From positions 1 to 61,170 of IMG/VR virus record IMGVR_UViG_3300025131_008672: a DNA stretch of 61,170 nucleotides; one strand, written 5' to 3'. Each line of letters starts with the position of its first letter. The stretch's first letter is position 1. Shown here in pieces: positions 55,106 through 61,170 of this stretch. Source of the stretch: a virus. The translations under genes were made by a program, and so were the position numbers. Below the pieces are notes generated by a model, which saw nothing but the letters and a program-made list of their open reading frames with translations, ran no database searches and was not told the DNA's origin.

Positions 55106-56355
55106 TAAAACGTCCTCATTTCATACATATTATATTGCTCCCGAGTCTCCCAGGATCCCTTTTCTAACACTATTTTCTCAAAAAGAGCGTCCCATGTTTG
55201 AATAAACTCATCAAAATTAAAGTTACTCTCTGCCCACGTATGCGACGCGGCACCGAGTTCAGCGCGTTCTTCTGCGGGCATATTATACATCTTGTGCAAC
55301 GCAGCTAGGAAATCTTCTTTCGCAATACGATCTTCATAGATATAAGGAACTTCTTGCGAGCCAATAATTGCCCTGGATACTGGTTCAATACCAACCCCAA
55401 ACCAATTTGTACCGTCCGTTATTTGATCTTGAAGTCCTCCGGTCATCGTCGCAATCACCGGAGTTCCACAGGCCAAAGATTCTAGAGCCGATAGCCCGAA
55501 ACCCTCGGCGTCAGAAATATTAATAGTGACATCTGCCATATTATAAACCATAGCTAAGTCCTGAGGCAGCACCTTTTCTTGTGAAAAAAGAACCTGGCCG
55601 GCCGTGATACCGAGTTCGTGGACAATTACCTCTAGGTCTTGCCCATGAACATCTTTAATATCGGTGTGCATAATGAGGGCCGCTTTATCGTGGCCAACTT
55701 CATCAAGAAATTCCTTAAACCACCAGATTAGAGTACCTGATTGCTTACGCCGCGCATTGCGACTATTCCAAAAACATAAAAATTTGTCATTAATTTGCCT
55801 GTTTTTTCTGTGTTCTATAACCGTCTCCGCGCCTAGGGGCTTAAAGATCTCTGGATCCACCGCATGCGGGATATAGGAAGAATCCACCTCGGGGGTCACC
55901 GTCTGTAAAATATCATAGGTGAGTTTAGAAATACAGGCCACATGATCGTTGGAGAGGTAATAGGGTCGATTAAATCGGGGATAGGGGTAATTGTCCCATA
56001 CATGATAATATACCATAGGCACATGTGCCCTAATTTCATTTTCTATTCCCCACAGCCAGCCGTAGAAACGCGGGTCGGTCATAAACCATAAAATATCTGG
56101 TTTTTGTTGGTGAATCATCGCTCTCACCATGTCGGCGTTTCCATAGCCGTCGACGGGCCACACTACCCAGTCATGTCCCCACTCTTCTGTATGTTGGGGT
56201 TCATGCTTCTGGTGTTTGATTGCTCCGCCAAAGGAAACAAATTGATATTTTCCGGTGCGGAGCATTCCTTCAATAATGTATCGAGTTTGCCCCCCCACTC
56301 CAGACGGCGACAAAGGGTGATCACTAATAGTAAAAATCTTAATTTTTTTAGACAT
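55105..56355 (-). CDS. GT4-family glycosyltransferase
   Basis: 416 residues. The N-terminus FTISDHPLSPSGVGGQTRYI, the central CFWNSRNARRKQSGTLIWWF and the donor loop DAEGFGLSALESLACGTPVI (E-x7-E) are clear GT4 features. Its opening SGVGGQTRYI resembles SGYGEQTRFA of the next gene, so the two are probable paralogues. It is the first gene of the island in transcription order. AGGAACCC before the ATG is a modest ribosome site. Confidence 0.87.
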   Translation of the reverse strand: MSKKIKIFTISDHPLSPSGVGGQTRYIIEGMLRTGKYQFVSFGGAIKHQKHEPQHTEEWGHDWVVWPVDGYGNADMVRAMIHQQKPDILWFMTDPRFYGWLWGIENEIRAHVPMVYYHVWDNYPYPRFNRPYYLSNDHVACISKLTYDILQTVTPEVDSSYIPHAVDPEIFKPLGAETVIEHRKNRQINDKFLCFWNSRNARRKQSGTLIWWFKEFLDEVGHDKAALIMHTDIKDVHGQDLEVIVHELGITAGQVLFSQEKVLPQDLAMVYNMADVTINISDAEGFGLSALESLACGTPVIATMTGGLQDQITDGTNWFGVGIEPVSRAIIGSQEVPYIYEDRIAKEDFLAALHKMYNMPAEERAELGAASHTWAESNFNFDEFIQTWDALFEKIVLEKGSWETREQYNMYEMRTF

Positions 56356-56364
56356 ATGGGTTCC

Positions 56365-57144
56365 TTATGGACAGTGTTTAGTATTCAGCAACTTACAGGG
56401 ATAAGGCTTATGACACTTTAGACGGTTCTTAATACTAAATCTTTTAGTGATATTATAAATTGCTTGATAGAGAAGTTTAAGAGCATTTTCAGTTTTTCTT
56501 GGACCGGACGACACTTTAAATATTTCAACTCGATCTTTTTTGGCTGTTCTTTTTAACAATGCAAAATGGGTTTCTACGTTTTTTGGGTCAATTTTGTGTT
56601 TTTGACAAAAGAAATATTTGTATAGAGTTAACTGATACGTGATCAGCTTTTCTGCCTTCTTGCGAGAATCCCATCCCCAAGAACACGTTTTCCAATCAAA
56701 AAGATGATAAGTGTCGTCTACCTTAACAACGGCGTCAACAAAACCTTTAAAGAAGATATTAAAATTCTCGATTGGTACATAAAGCATCTCCTCTGAAGAG
56801 AATACTTCATAATCCCCGAAATAGGCTTGTAAAGCGTCGTCAACTTCATGGAGAATTGCCGGGCCCGCCGTTTTCATCTGTTCTATGTTTGTAGGGCTAA
56901 CTTCGATGTTTTTTTCTAAAAGCTCTTGAAGTCTCTTGGTAAAACCTAGCTGGAATACTTCTTTCTCGTCAATATTTTCCTTGAGGAGCTTCTTTTCACA
57001 CACATCATGAATAGCGCTCCCGAAGGCAGTATATTCGTTGCCCTCGAATGGAGCAACCCTCTCAACCCATGCTTTTTTGTGATAATGCGGGCATTTTGCC
57101 CAGTCTTTTAGTTCTGAATACGATATATGTTCACGTTTCGTCAT
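56365..57144 (-). CDS. PD-(D/E)XK nuclease, Cas4/RecB-like with four cysteines
   Basis: 259 residues. The fold is shown by SYSELKDWAKCPH at the N-terminus, GSAIHD (G-x2-x-H, H46), GFVDAVVKV (D137), LFDWKT (D150, K152) and ITYQLTLYKY (Q171). Cysteines C18, C244, C250 and C258 match the spacing logic of the Fe-S cluster in Cas4 and AddB nucleases (one near the start, three at the end). It is probably an exonuclease or recombination nuclease for phage DNA processing. It starts inside the zincin-like gene (14-base overlap). Confidence 0.85.
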   Translation of the reverse strand: MTKREHISYSELKDWAKCPHYHKKAWVERVAPFEGNEYTAFGSAIHDVCEKKLLKENIDEKEVFQLGFTKRLQELLEKNIEVSPTNIEQMKTAGPAILHEVDDALQAYFGDYEVFSSEEMLYVPIENFNIFFKGFVDAVVKVDDTYHLFDWKTCSWGWDSRKKAEKLITYQLTLYKYFFCQKHKIDPKNVETHFALLKRTAKKDRVEIFKVSSGPRKTENALKLLYQAIYNITKRFSIKNRLKCHKPYPCKLLNTKHCP

Positions 57145-57748
57145 TTATTATTTTTTCAATCTTTCTATATAGCACTGGACTTATCTTACGTAATGCTGTG
57201 GCATCACCCAAGAAATATTTCTCAAACCCATTAGCAAAATATTCCCCCATGGATGTCGCCCCATAAGGAGAAATAAAAAGGCCCATCGTTAGATTTAACA
57301 AAAGAGGATATCCTACCACATTGGCTAAAAAAGAATCAAATTCTTTATTATATTCTGTATTAGCATAAGCTTCCTGGTTAAGGTGATAGCCTTCATTGTT
57401 CAATAAATAATAGAGTTTGTGGCGTTTTCCTAGAAACTCTTGATGTAAATCGTTAGTATATATTTCCATACCGTATGTGGCTTCCAGAGAGTGGGCCACC
57501 TCGTGGATAAAGTTCTCTACCATATCAAAGTTAGCGGGCTCGGCAGAAGTCATATAAATACCTCCATTTGCAAAGGTTGCATTTCGATCGGCGAGTTCTT
57601 CAAATTTCCCAATATAAACCACGTCAACTCCCGCCAATAATTGAGGAGGCAAGATTTCTTCAACTTCTTGGCAGAAAACACCAACGTCCACCCCCTCCTG
57701 GGTGGGATCGGTGACGAAAACAGGAACATTGTAAATATAATATTCCAT
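57131..57748 (-). CDS. Putative zinc metallopeptidase (HExxH)
   Basis: 205 residues. FIHEVAHSLEATYG contains the HExxH zinc motif (H82, E83, H86). A downstream glutamate in GATSMGEYFANGFEKYF (E169, with E176 nearby) could be the third ligand of a gluzincin. GIYMTSAEPANFDM precedes the motif as a beta edge strand. No signal peptide is seen, so it should act in the infected cell. The substrate is unknown; host-protein cleavage or maturation of a phage protein are options. It starts one base inside the previous stop (TAATG). Confidence 0.72.
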   Translation of the reverse strand: MEYYIYNVPVFVTDPTQEGVDVGVFCQEVEEILPPQLLAGVDVVYIGKFEELADRNATFANGGIYMTSAEPANFDMVENFIHEVAHSLEATYGMEIYTNDLHQEFLGKRHKLYYLLNNEGYHLNQEAYANTEYNKEFDSFLANVVGYPLLLNLTMGLFISPYGATSMGEYFANGFEKYFLGDATALRKISPVLYRKIEKIINDET

Positions 57749-57990
57749 TATTTTTCTTGGGATTCTGCGGCTTCCACATCGTCCAGGGCCTGCTTATATC
57801 CGCGCAGAAAATTTTCTTCTGCCACGGCTAACAAAAACTCTGGGAATTCGGCAGCAAAAACTTGAACAGCCATATCTACTGTTATGTCTTCGGGGCCCTC
57901 CAAACGTTCACCAATATAATCCACTACCAACTGTTTAAGGCCCGTACCGGGTTCAACAATATTTTCTAACTGGGTATTCTCTAATTCCAT
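57748..57990 (-). CDS. Hypothetical protein (80 aa)
   Basis: A longer reading would overlap PhoH by 29 bases, so the start is placed at ATG 57990 (MELENTQLEN) with GAGAAG in front and the PhoH stop at 57998. The protein is acidic and helical, with a hydrophobic centre (ITVDMAVQVFAAEFPEFLL) and a charged C-terminus. I recognise no family. Coupling to both PhoH and the metallopeptidase gene suggests early or middle expression. Confidence 0.62.
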   Translation of the reverse strand: MELENTQLENIVEPGTGLKQLVVDYIGERLEGPEDITVDMAVQVFAAEFPEFLLAVAEENFLRGYKQALDDVEAAESQEK

Positions 57991-57997
57991 AATCTTC

Positions 57998-59314
57998 TCA
58001 CAAATTTTCTGCGGCGAAGGTTGCAACTTTCGAGCGTTCGCCCTTATGTAAAGTCACATGTGAAGCAAGCTCAAATTTCTTAAACTTTTCGACTGCGTGC
58101 GTCAGGCCGTTAGAGGTTGCATCAATATAAACATTATCAATTTGCTCGACATCACCAGTCAACACGATCTTTGTCCCTTCTCCCACTCTTGTTATTATAG
58201 TCTTTAATTCGTGAGTTGTCAAGTTTTGTGCTTCATCAATTATGATAAAAGCGTTTGAGATTGAGCGACCACGAATATAAGTCAATGCTTCTATCTCTAT
58301 TGTACCCTTTTGCATGTAAATGTCAAGGGTTACTTTGTCATTTCCCATTAAAAACTGTAAATTATCTTGGATGGGCATTAGCCAGGGTGTCATCTTCTCT
58401 TCTAGACTACCAGGGAGGAAGCCAATGTCCTTTCCTAGGGGCTGTACGGGCCGTGAGACGATTACGCGGGAGTATTCAGCGCTTGATTCGTCTATGGTCT
58501 GTGCTAGGCCTGCAGCGATGGCACAGATCGTCTTACCGCTGCCTGCTTTGCCGATGATAGTAACGATTTGAACTTGAGGATCCATTAAGGCGTCCATAAG
58601 AAATTGTTGTTCTTTATTGCGAGGCTTAATTCCCCAAATCTTTTTACTTTTAAGTAACTGTTGTAGGGGCATGGCTTTATTTATAAATTTCCCCAGCGCG
58701 GTCTTTTTCTCATTAGCGCTGGAAACTAACATAACATATTGATTGGGAAACAAACTAGAATCTTCTAGATATACACTTTGTTTTTCATAAAAGCGGTCTA
58801 CAAGTTGATCGTCGACAAGAACCGTTGTATATCCTTCAAATATACTTTCACTATTATCTACAACTTGATTGTTTTGAAAATCTTCAGATGTAAGACCCAC
58901 AGCATCAGCAATCACACGCATGTTGATATCGCGGGATACTAGTATTACTTTTCGAGAACTTTCTCGTTGGGCTTTTAAAGCAGTTGCTATAATTAAGTGA
59001 TCTGGTATTTTGATGTCTAAATCACACGGTAAATCTTCAGGCATGATGCCGGCCGCACTAATAGATTTAATAAGGCCCAGGCCCTTCCTAATGCGCACAC
59101 CCTTGTCTAGTGATCCTCCTGAACGTAACTCGTCCCAAATGCGAATAATTTTTCGAGCCTGTGCTCCGACGGCGTCCTGGCGTTTTTTGTGTTTATCAAT
59201 TTCCTCAAATACTTTTAGAGGCACATGAATATCATTGGTTTTAAAAGCATAAATACAGTCGGCATTTGTTAAATAAACGCTTGTGTCTAGCACATAGGTT
59301 TTTTTACGACTCAT
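57998..59314 (-). CDS. phoH: PIN-PhoH ATPase (PhoH2-type)
   Basis: 438 residues. The N-terminal PIN-like RNase domain has acidic residues D10 (VLDTSVYL), D105 (PDHLIIATA) and D129 (VSRDINMR). The C-terminal PhoH ATPase has Walker A GKAGSGKT (255-262), GFLPGSLEEKMTPW and Walker B IIIDEAQN (357-364), followed by VLTGDVEQID. The PIN-plus-PhoH architecture is the PhoH2/YlaK type, an RNA helicase/RNase in bacteria. PhoH is very common in marine phages, though its phage role is unsettled. It starts behind GGAG in a 36-base gap. Confidence 0.92.
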   Translation of the reverse strand: MSRKKTYVLDTSVYLTNADCIYAFKTNDIHVPLKVFEEIDKHKKRQDAVGAQARKIIRIWDELRSGGSLDKGVRIRKGLGLIKSISAAGIMPEDLPCDLDIKIPDHLIIATALKAQRESSRKVILVSRDINMRVIADAVGLTSEDFQNNQVVDNSESIFEGYTTVLVDDQLVDRFYEKQSVYLEDSSLFPNQYVMLVSSANEKKTALGKFINKAMPLQQLLKSKKIWGIKPRNKEQQFLMDALMDPQVQIVTIIGKAGSGKTICAIAAGLAQTIDESSAEYSRVIVSRPVQPLGKDIGFLPGSLEEKMTPWLMPIQDNLQFLMGNDKVTLDIYMQKGTIEIEALTYIRGRSISNAFIIIDEAQNLTTHELKTIITRVGEGTKIVLTGDVEQIDNVYIDATSNGLTHAVEKFKKFELASHVTLHKGERSKVATFAAENL

Positions 59315-59330
59315 AAGGCTCCTGACATTT

Positions 59331-59340
59331 TACTAAATAG
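59331..59340. promoter_or_regulatory. Candidate promoter-like box before phoH (weak)
   Basis: In the 36-base gap before phoH, the minus strand reads CTATTTAGTA, ending 17 bases before the ATG at 59314. It resembles the box in the gap before the 315-residue structural gene (CTATTTATAT). Two matches in the two gaps are suggestive only; its strand and activity are unknown. Confidence 0.2.
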
Positions 59341-59350
59341 CTCACATTCT

Positions 59351-59875
59351 TTAATAATTGTTCTTCTTCGTGACGTCGCCGGAGGCCAAGACCTCTACGC
59401 GGGATGGTTTAAGGTCTACTCCTTCAAACTCCTCAGTCGTCTGTGTTACCATCCCGGATGCGTCGACCAAATCAGAAGAACTTTGAATTTTTCCACCTCC
59501 GACGCCCCACAATAACTGAATGCCCAAGGCGTCGCAAATATCCATCTCGGGAGTATTATTGGTTTTACGATCTCCCCCATTAGCAAAATAGGTTGGTTTT
59601 ACGCGCTTCAGAGCGTCGCAGACGGTACCATCTTTATCATCGACGGCGACGGTTTCTCCCACCCCCGTAAATCCTCTCAATATTTCACACCTTTCTTTAA
59701 AAGGCATAAAAATATATCCTTTCTTCCTCATCAGCCATTCGTCCGAATTTACCACCACGATAACCTTTCCGTACAGCGCAGCTTCTTGAATCATCCGCAG
59801 ATGACCAATGTGCACAGGATCAAATCCTCCGGATACACAAATCGTAGCAGGGGGGGTGGGAGATGATTTAGGCAT
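59351..59875 (-). CDS. Cytidylyltransferase-like nucleotidyltransferase (HIGH motif)
   Basis: 174 residues. The start is ATG 59875 behind AAGGAG (59882-59887); an upstream start is rejected for lack of a ribosome site. GGFDPVHIGHLRMIQEA carries the HxGH motif (22-25), with VVVNSDEWLMRKKG and FKERCEILRG following, as in HldE/RfaE-C and Tag-D-type cytidylyltransferases. These activate sugars or alcohols as nucleotide derivatives such as ADP-heptose. It could feed the glycan island or host lipid metabolism. Substrate not assignable. Confidence 0.82.
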   Translation of the reverse strand: MPKSSPTPPATICVSGGFDPVHIGHLRMIQEAALYGKVIVVVNSDEWLMRKKGYIFMPFKERCEILRGFTGVGETVAVDDKDGTVCDALKRVKPTYFANGGDRKTNNTPEMDICDALGIQLLWGVGGGKIQSSSDLVDASGMVTQTTEEFEGVDLKPSRVEVLASGDVTKKNNY

Positions 59876-60143
59876 TTTTTTCTCCTTCTTCTGGTAAGTA
59901 TACAATATTTCCTTCTTGTTTAAAAGATTTTATATCTCTTACATAGTCCTCGACCTCTTCAACCTCCCATGGCATAGGGATCATTCCATGATAAGACATT
60001 CCTACCTCTACATAATTAAGGCGCGACCATATTTTTTTAACAACTTGCAACTGATCGTCTCGCATGCGAGTAATGGCCCACAAACTTATCAAATTAAATA
60101 ATAAAGCAATGAAGGATATAAAAAGGGCTAATTCTATAGGCAT
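59868..60143 (-). CDS. Small membrane-anchored protein (91 aa)
   Basis: The start is placed at ATG 60143 (MPIELALF) behind GGAAAG, rather than at a TTG fifteen bases upstream. The N-terminus is one hydrophobic helix (LALFISFIALLFNLISLWAI) followed by a charged region. Aromatic residues (YHGMIPMPWEVEEVEDY) and an acidic C-terminus follow. It probably has its N-terminus at the membrane. No family recognised. It overlaps the nucleotidyltransferase gene by eight bases. Confidence 0.65.
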   Translation of the reverse strand: MPIELALFISFIALLFNLISLWAITRMRDDQLQVVKKIWSRLNYVEVGMSYHGMIPMPWEVEEVEDYVRDIKSFKQEGNIVYLPEEGEKNA

Positions 60144-60171
60144 AATAATTCTTTCCAATTGTAAAAAATTT

Positions 60172-60402
60172 TCACTGTATAATAGAGGCTTCTTCCGGGG
60201 TTGCGCTACAGTAGATGACTATAACATAGAGGCCCTCCCATTTGAGGGGAATTTTAGCACGTGCAATATTGGCCTCTTTCTTGGTTCCCGCATCCACTAC
60301 AAGAGTGGGGCCCAGTCCTCCATTTTTGATTGTATAAAAATATTGTGATCCAAACTCAACTGCAGCCTTGAGCTTCAAGACATCTTCGCCTATTTCTCCC
60401 AC
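60172..60402 (-). CDS. Small hypothetical protein (76 aa)
   Basis: 76 residues from a GTG start at 60402 with AAGGA upstream. The sequence is a mixture of a helix (EDVLKLKAAVEFG) and strands (YFYTIKNGGLGPTLVV, GLYVIVIYCS). It overlaps the preceding gene by 13 bases. I recognise no family. The glycine-containing strand pattern is compatible with a small nucleotide- or protein-binding fold, but no defining motif is present. Confidence 0.58.
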   Translation of the reverse strand: MGEIGEDVLKLKAAVEFGSQYFYTIKNGGLGPTLVVDAGTKKEANIARAKIPLKWEGLYVIVIYCSATPEEASIIQ

Positions 60403-60596
60403 TTGTCCTTCTTTCTACGAGTTTTTTTGTGTAATTTTTCAAATAGAAGCTTTTTCCATACGGTACCCTGAACTTCTTCGGTGGGCATATTAAGAGAATA
60501 AAGGCCTGCTAAAATGAGACGTATTTCGCGATTAGACAAATAAACTGTCTTTAAAAAAGCCGGGATTTTCTTCTGATGGTTTTTTTCGTCGCTCAT
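60390..60596 (-). CDS. Small basic hypothetical protein (68 aa)
   Basis: 68 residues, starting by ATGA overlap with the methyltransferase gene. It has an N-terminal helix pair (LKTVYLSNREIRLILAGLYS) and a Lys/Arg-rich C-terminus (FEKLHKKTRRKKDKWEK), which suggests nucleic-acid or rRNA contact. Its place beside an RNA methyltransferase fits with an RNA-related role, but this is inference only. Confidence 0.6.
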   Translation of the reverse strand: MSDEKNHQKKIPAFLKTVYLSNREIRLILAGLYSLNMPTEEVQGTVWKKLLFEKLHKKTRRKKDKWEK

Positions 60597-61170
60597 TCGC
60601 CTTTCCTCTCTTTTATAACTAGTTGGGCGCCGCGGCTATTCACCGGCAGTATTGGATTATAAGATTCTAGGTCTTCGTATTGTCTCGCTGCTTCGTAGAG
60701 AAAAATATTTGCTGTATGGGAGGTATTTAAGCAAAAACCCACCCCTGGCATTTTTATATAAAGTATTTCGGCCGCGGCCATTATTTCAGGGGGTACCCCG
60801 GACTCTTCATTACCCACCACCAAACACAAGTGGCGATCAAAATTGAAATGATGAGAAGATAAGGGTCTTGCTCTTTCATCCAATTCCGCAGCCACCACAT
60901 GAAGGTCTTCTTTTTTTGCATGCTCTAGGAAATCTCGCGGATGAGAAAATTGAACAATTTCGACATAATCAATAAGGGTCCCCGAGGCGGCGCTTATGCG
61001 GCGCCGCTCAGGAACGTGTCCAACCACATAAAGCCGTTCTGCGCCAAAGCAAGCAGCACTCCTAATAAGATACCCAAGGTTATCATCAACGCGGAAATTG
61101 ATAGCGCAGAGACTAATCGGATACTTCTTGGCAGTTTTAAGTTTGCTATCATAGCGCTGGCGACGAGTTT
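60593..61170 (-). CDS. SpoU/TrmH-family RNA methyltransferase (partial at window edge)
   Basis: The frame runs beyond the right edge; about 190 residues are visible, and the true start lies outside. SPOUT/SpoU motif 1 is FRVDDNLGYLIRSAACFGA, upstream of an internal GTG. Motif 2 is CLVVGNEESGVPPEI and motif 3 is IKMPGVGFCLNTSHTANIF followed by LYE. These form the trefoil knot that binds SAM. The family 2'-O-methylates ribose in tRNA or rRNA. The canonical motif-3 N-x-S is NTS here, with an H after the serine. A phage copy may alter host translation or a phage RNA. Which RNA cannot be told. Confidence 0.87.
   Translation of the reverse strand, partial: TRRQRYDSKLKTAKKYPISLCAINFRVDDNLGYLIRSAACFGAERLYVVGHVPERRRISAASGTLIDYVEIVQFSHPRDFLEHAKKEDLHVVAAELDERARPLSSHHFNFDRHLCLVVGNEESGVPPEIMAAAEILYIKMPGVGFCLNTSHTANIFLYEAARQYEDLESYNPILPVNSRGAQLVIKERKGE

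Larger units (their letters stand above)
38114..56355 (-). other. Carbohydrate-biosynthesis island (21 genes)
   Basis: Twenty-one adjacent genes on one strand with gaps under 35 bases. They comprise two UDP-sugar dehydrogenases, three SDR epimerases including a GDP-mannose 3,5-epimerase-like one, an NAD+ synthetase, eight glycosyltransferase-like proteins, three sulfotransferases and four SAM methyltransferases. None shows transmembrane helices that I can see, and there is no Wzx/Wzy, ABC exporter or sugar-phosphate transferase. The set should supply sugar nucleotides, assemble a glycan and then methylate and sulfate it. It lies between the replication/PhoH genes and the late sigma/tail module. 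PAPS, SAM, GDP-mannose and UDP-glucose would have to come from the host. Confidence 0.8.

Noticed and set aside
56365-57144. Cas4 of a CRISPR system
   Set aside because: No array, Cas1, Cas2 or effector is present; the neighbours are phage replication and unknown genes.
58674-58690. TATAAATA octamer on the minus strand within phoH
   Set aside because: It lies in coding sequence (KFINKAMP) with no gene start nearby; it is probably coincidental.
1-61170. Prophage, plasmid or host chromosomal region
   Set aside because: No integrase, repressor, attachment-site repeat or host housekeeping genes are seen, and the layout is uniformly phage-like. The window is only a fragment, so this is not absolute.

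Overview
The window looks like part of a large, strictly lytic tailed-phage genome, probably a distant relative of the T4 superfamily with a marine or aquatic flavour. Every credible gene (57) lies on the minus strand, so transcription runs from high to low coordinates. Genes are packed with 1-, 4- or 8-base stop/start overlaps (TAATG, TAGTG, ATGA), and the largest gap is about 46 bases. No stretch above 300 bases lacks a gene, and I see no tRNA, IS element, CRISPR array or integrase. T4-type landmarks are a gp6-like (baseplate J) protein, a gp25-like wedge protein, a gp55-like late sigma factor, a zinc-finger/Toprim primase, a RuvC-fold resolvase and a PIN-PhoH protein. Good Shine-Dalgarno sequences argue against a Bacteroidetes host. 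The host cannot be named from this sequence.

Layout in order of transcription (right to left). 61.2-56.4 kb holds a partial SpoU RNA methyltransferase, small unknown genes, a HIGH-motif nucleotidyltransferase, PhoH, a zincin-like protein and a Cas4/RecB-like nuclease with four cysteines. 56.4-38.1 kb is an island of 21 consecutive carbohydrate-related genes. 38.1-36.2 kb holds small genes including a zinc ribbon and the late sigma factor. 36.2-2.3 kb is a baseplate/tail module: a hub protein with an M15 (VanY-like) peptidase domain, gp25, gp6, a 1619-residue protein, a 3590-residue LamG-containing protein and several paralogous appendage-like proteins. 2.3-0 kb holds small genes, a DUF2061 membrane protein, the RuvC-like nuclease, the primase and a partial gene.

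The most unusual part is the carbohydrate island. It encodes two UDP-glucose-dehydrogenase-type enzymes, a protein matching GDP-mannose 3,5-epimerase with its catalytic Cys/Lys/Lys at the plant-enzyme spacing, two further SDR epimerases, an NAD+ synthetase, a GT11-like and a GT15/KRE2-like glycosyltransferase, six other glycosyltransferase-like proteins, three sulfotransferases and four methyltransferases. I see no flippase, polymerase or membrane sugar-phosphate transferase. My working model, which is inference, is that the phage makes a sulfated, methylated glycan containing uronic acid and possibly L-galactose. The glycan would be built in the cytosol on a soluble acceptor, perhaps its own Ser/Thr/Gly-rich tail proteins, or on a host lipid carrier.

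Limits: the structural proteins in the baseplate module are mostly assigned by context, and donor sugars and acceptors of the transferases cannot be read from sequence alone.
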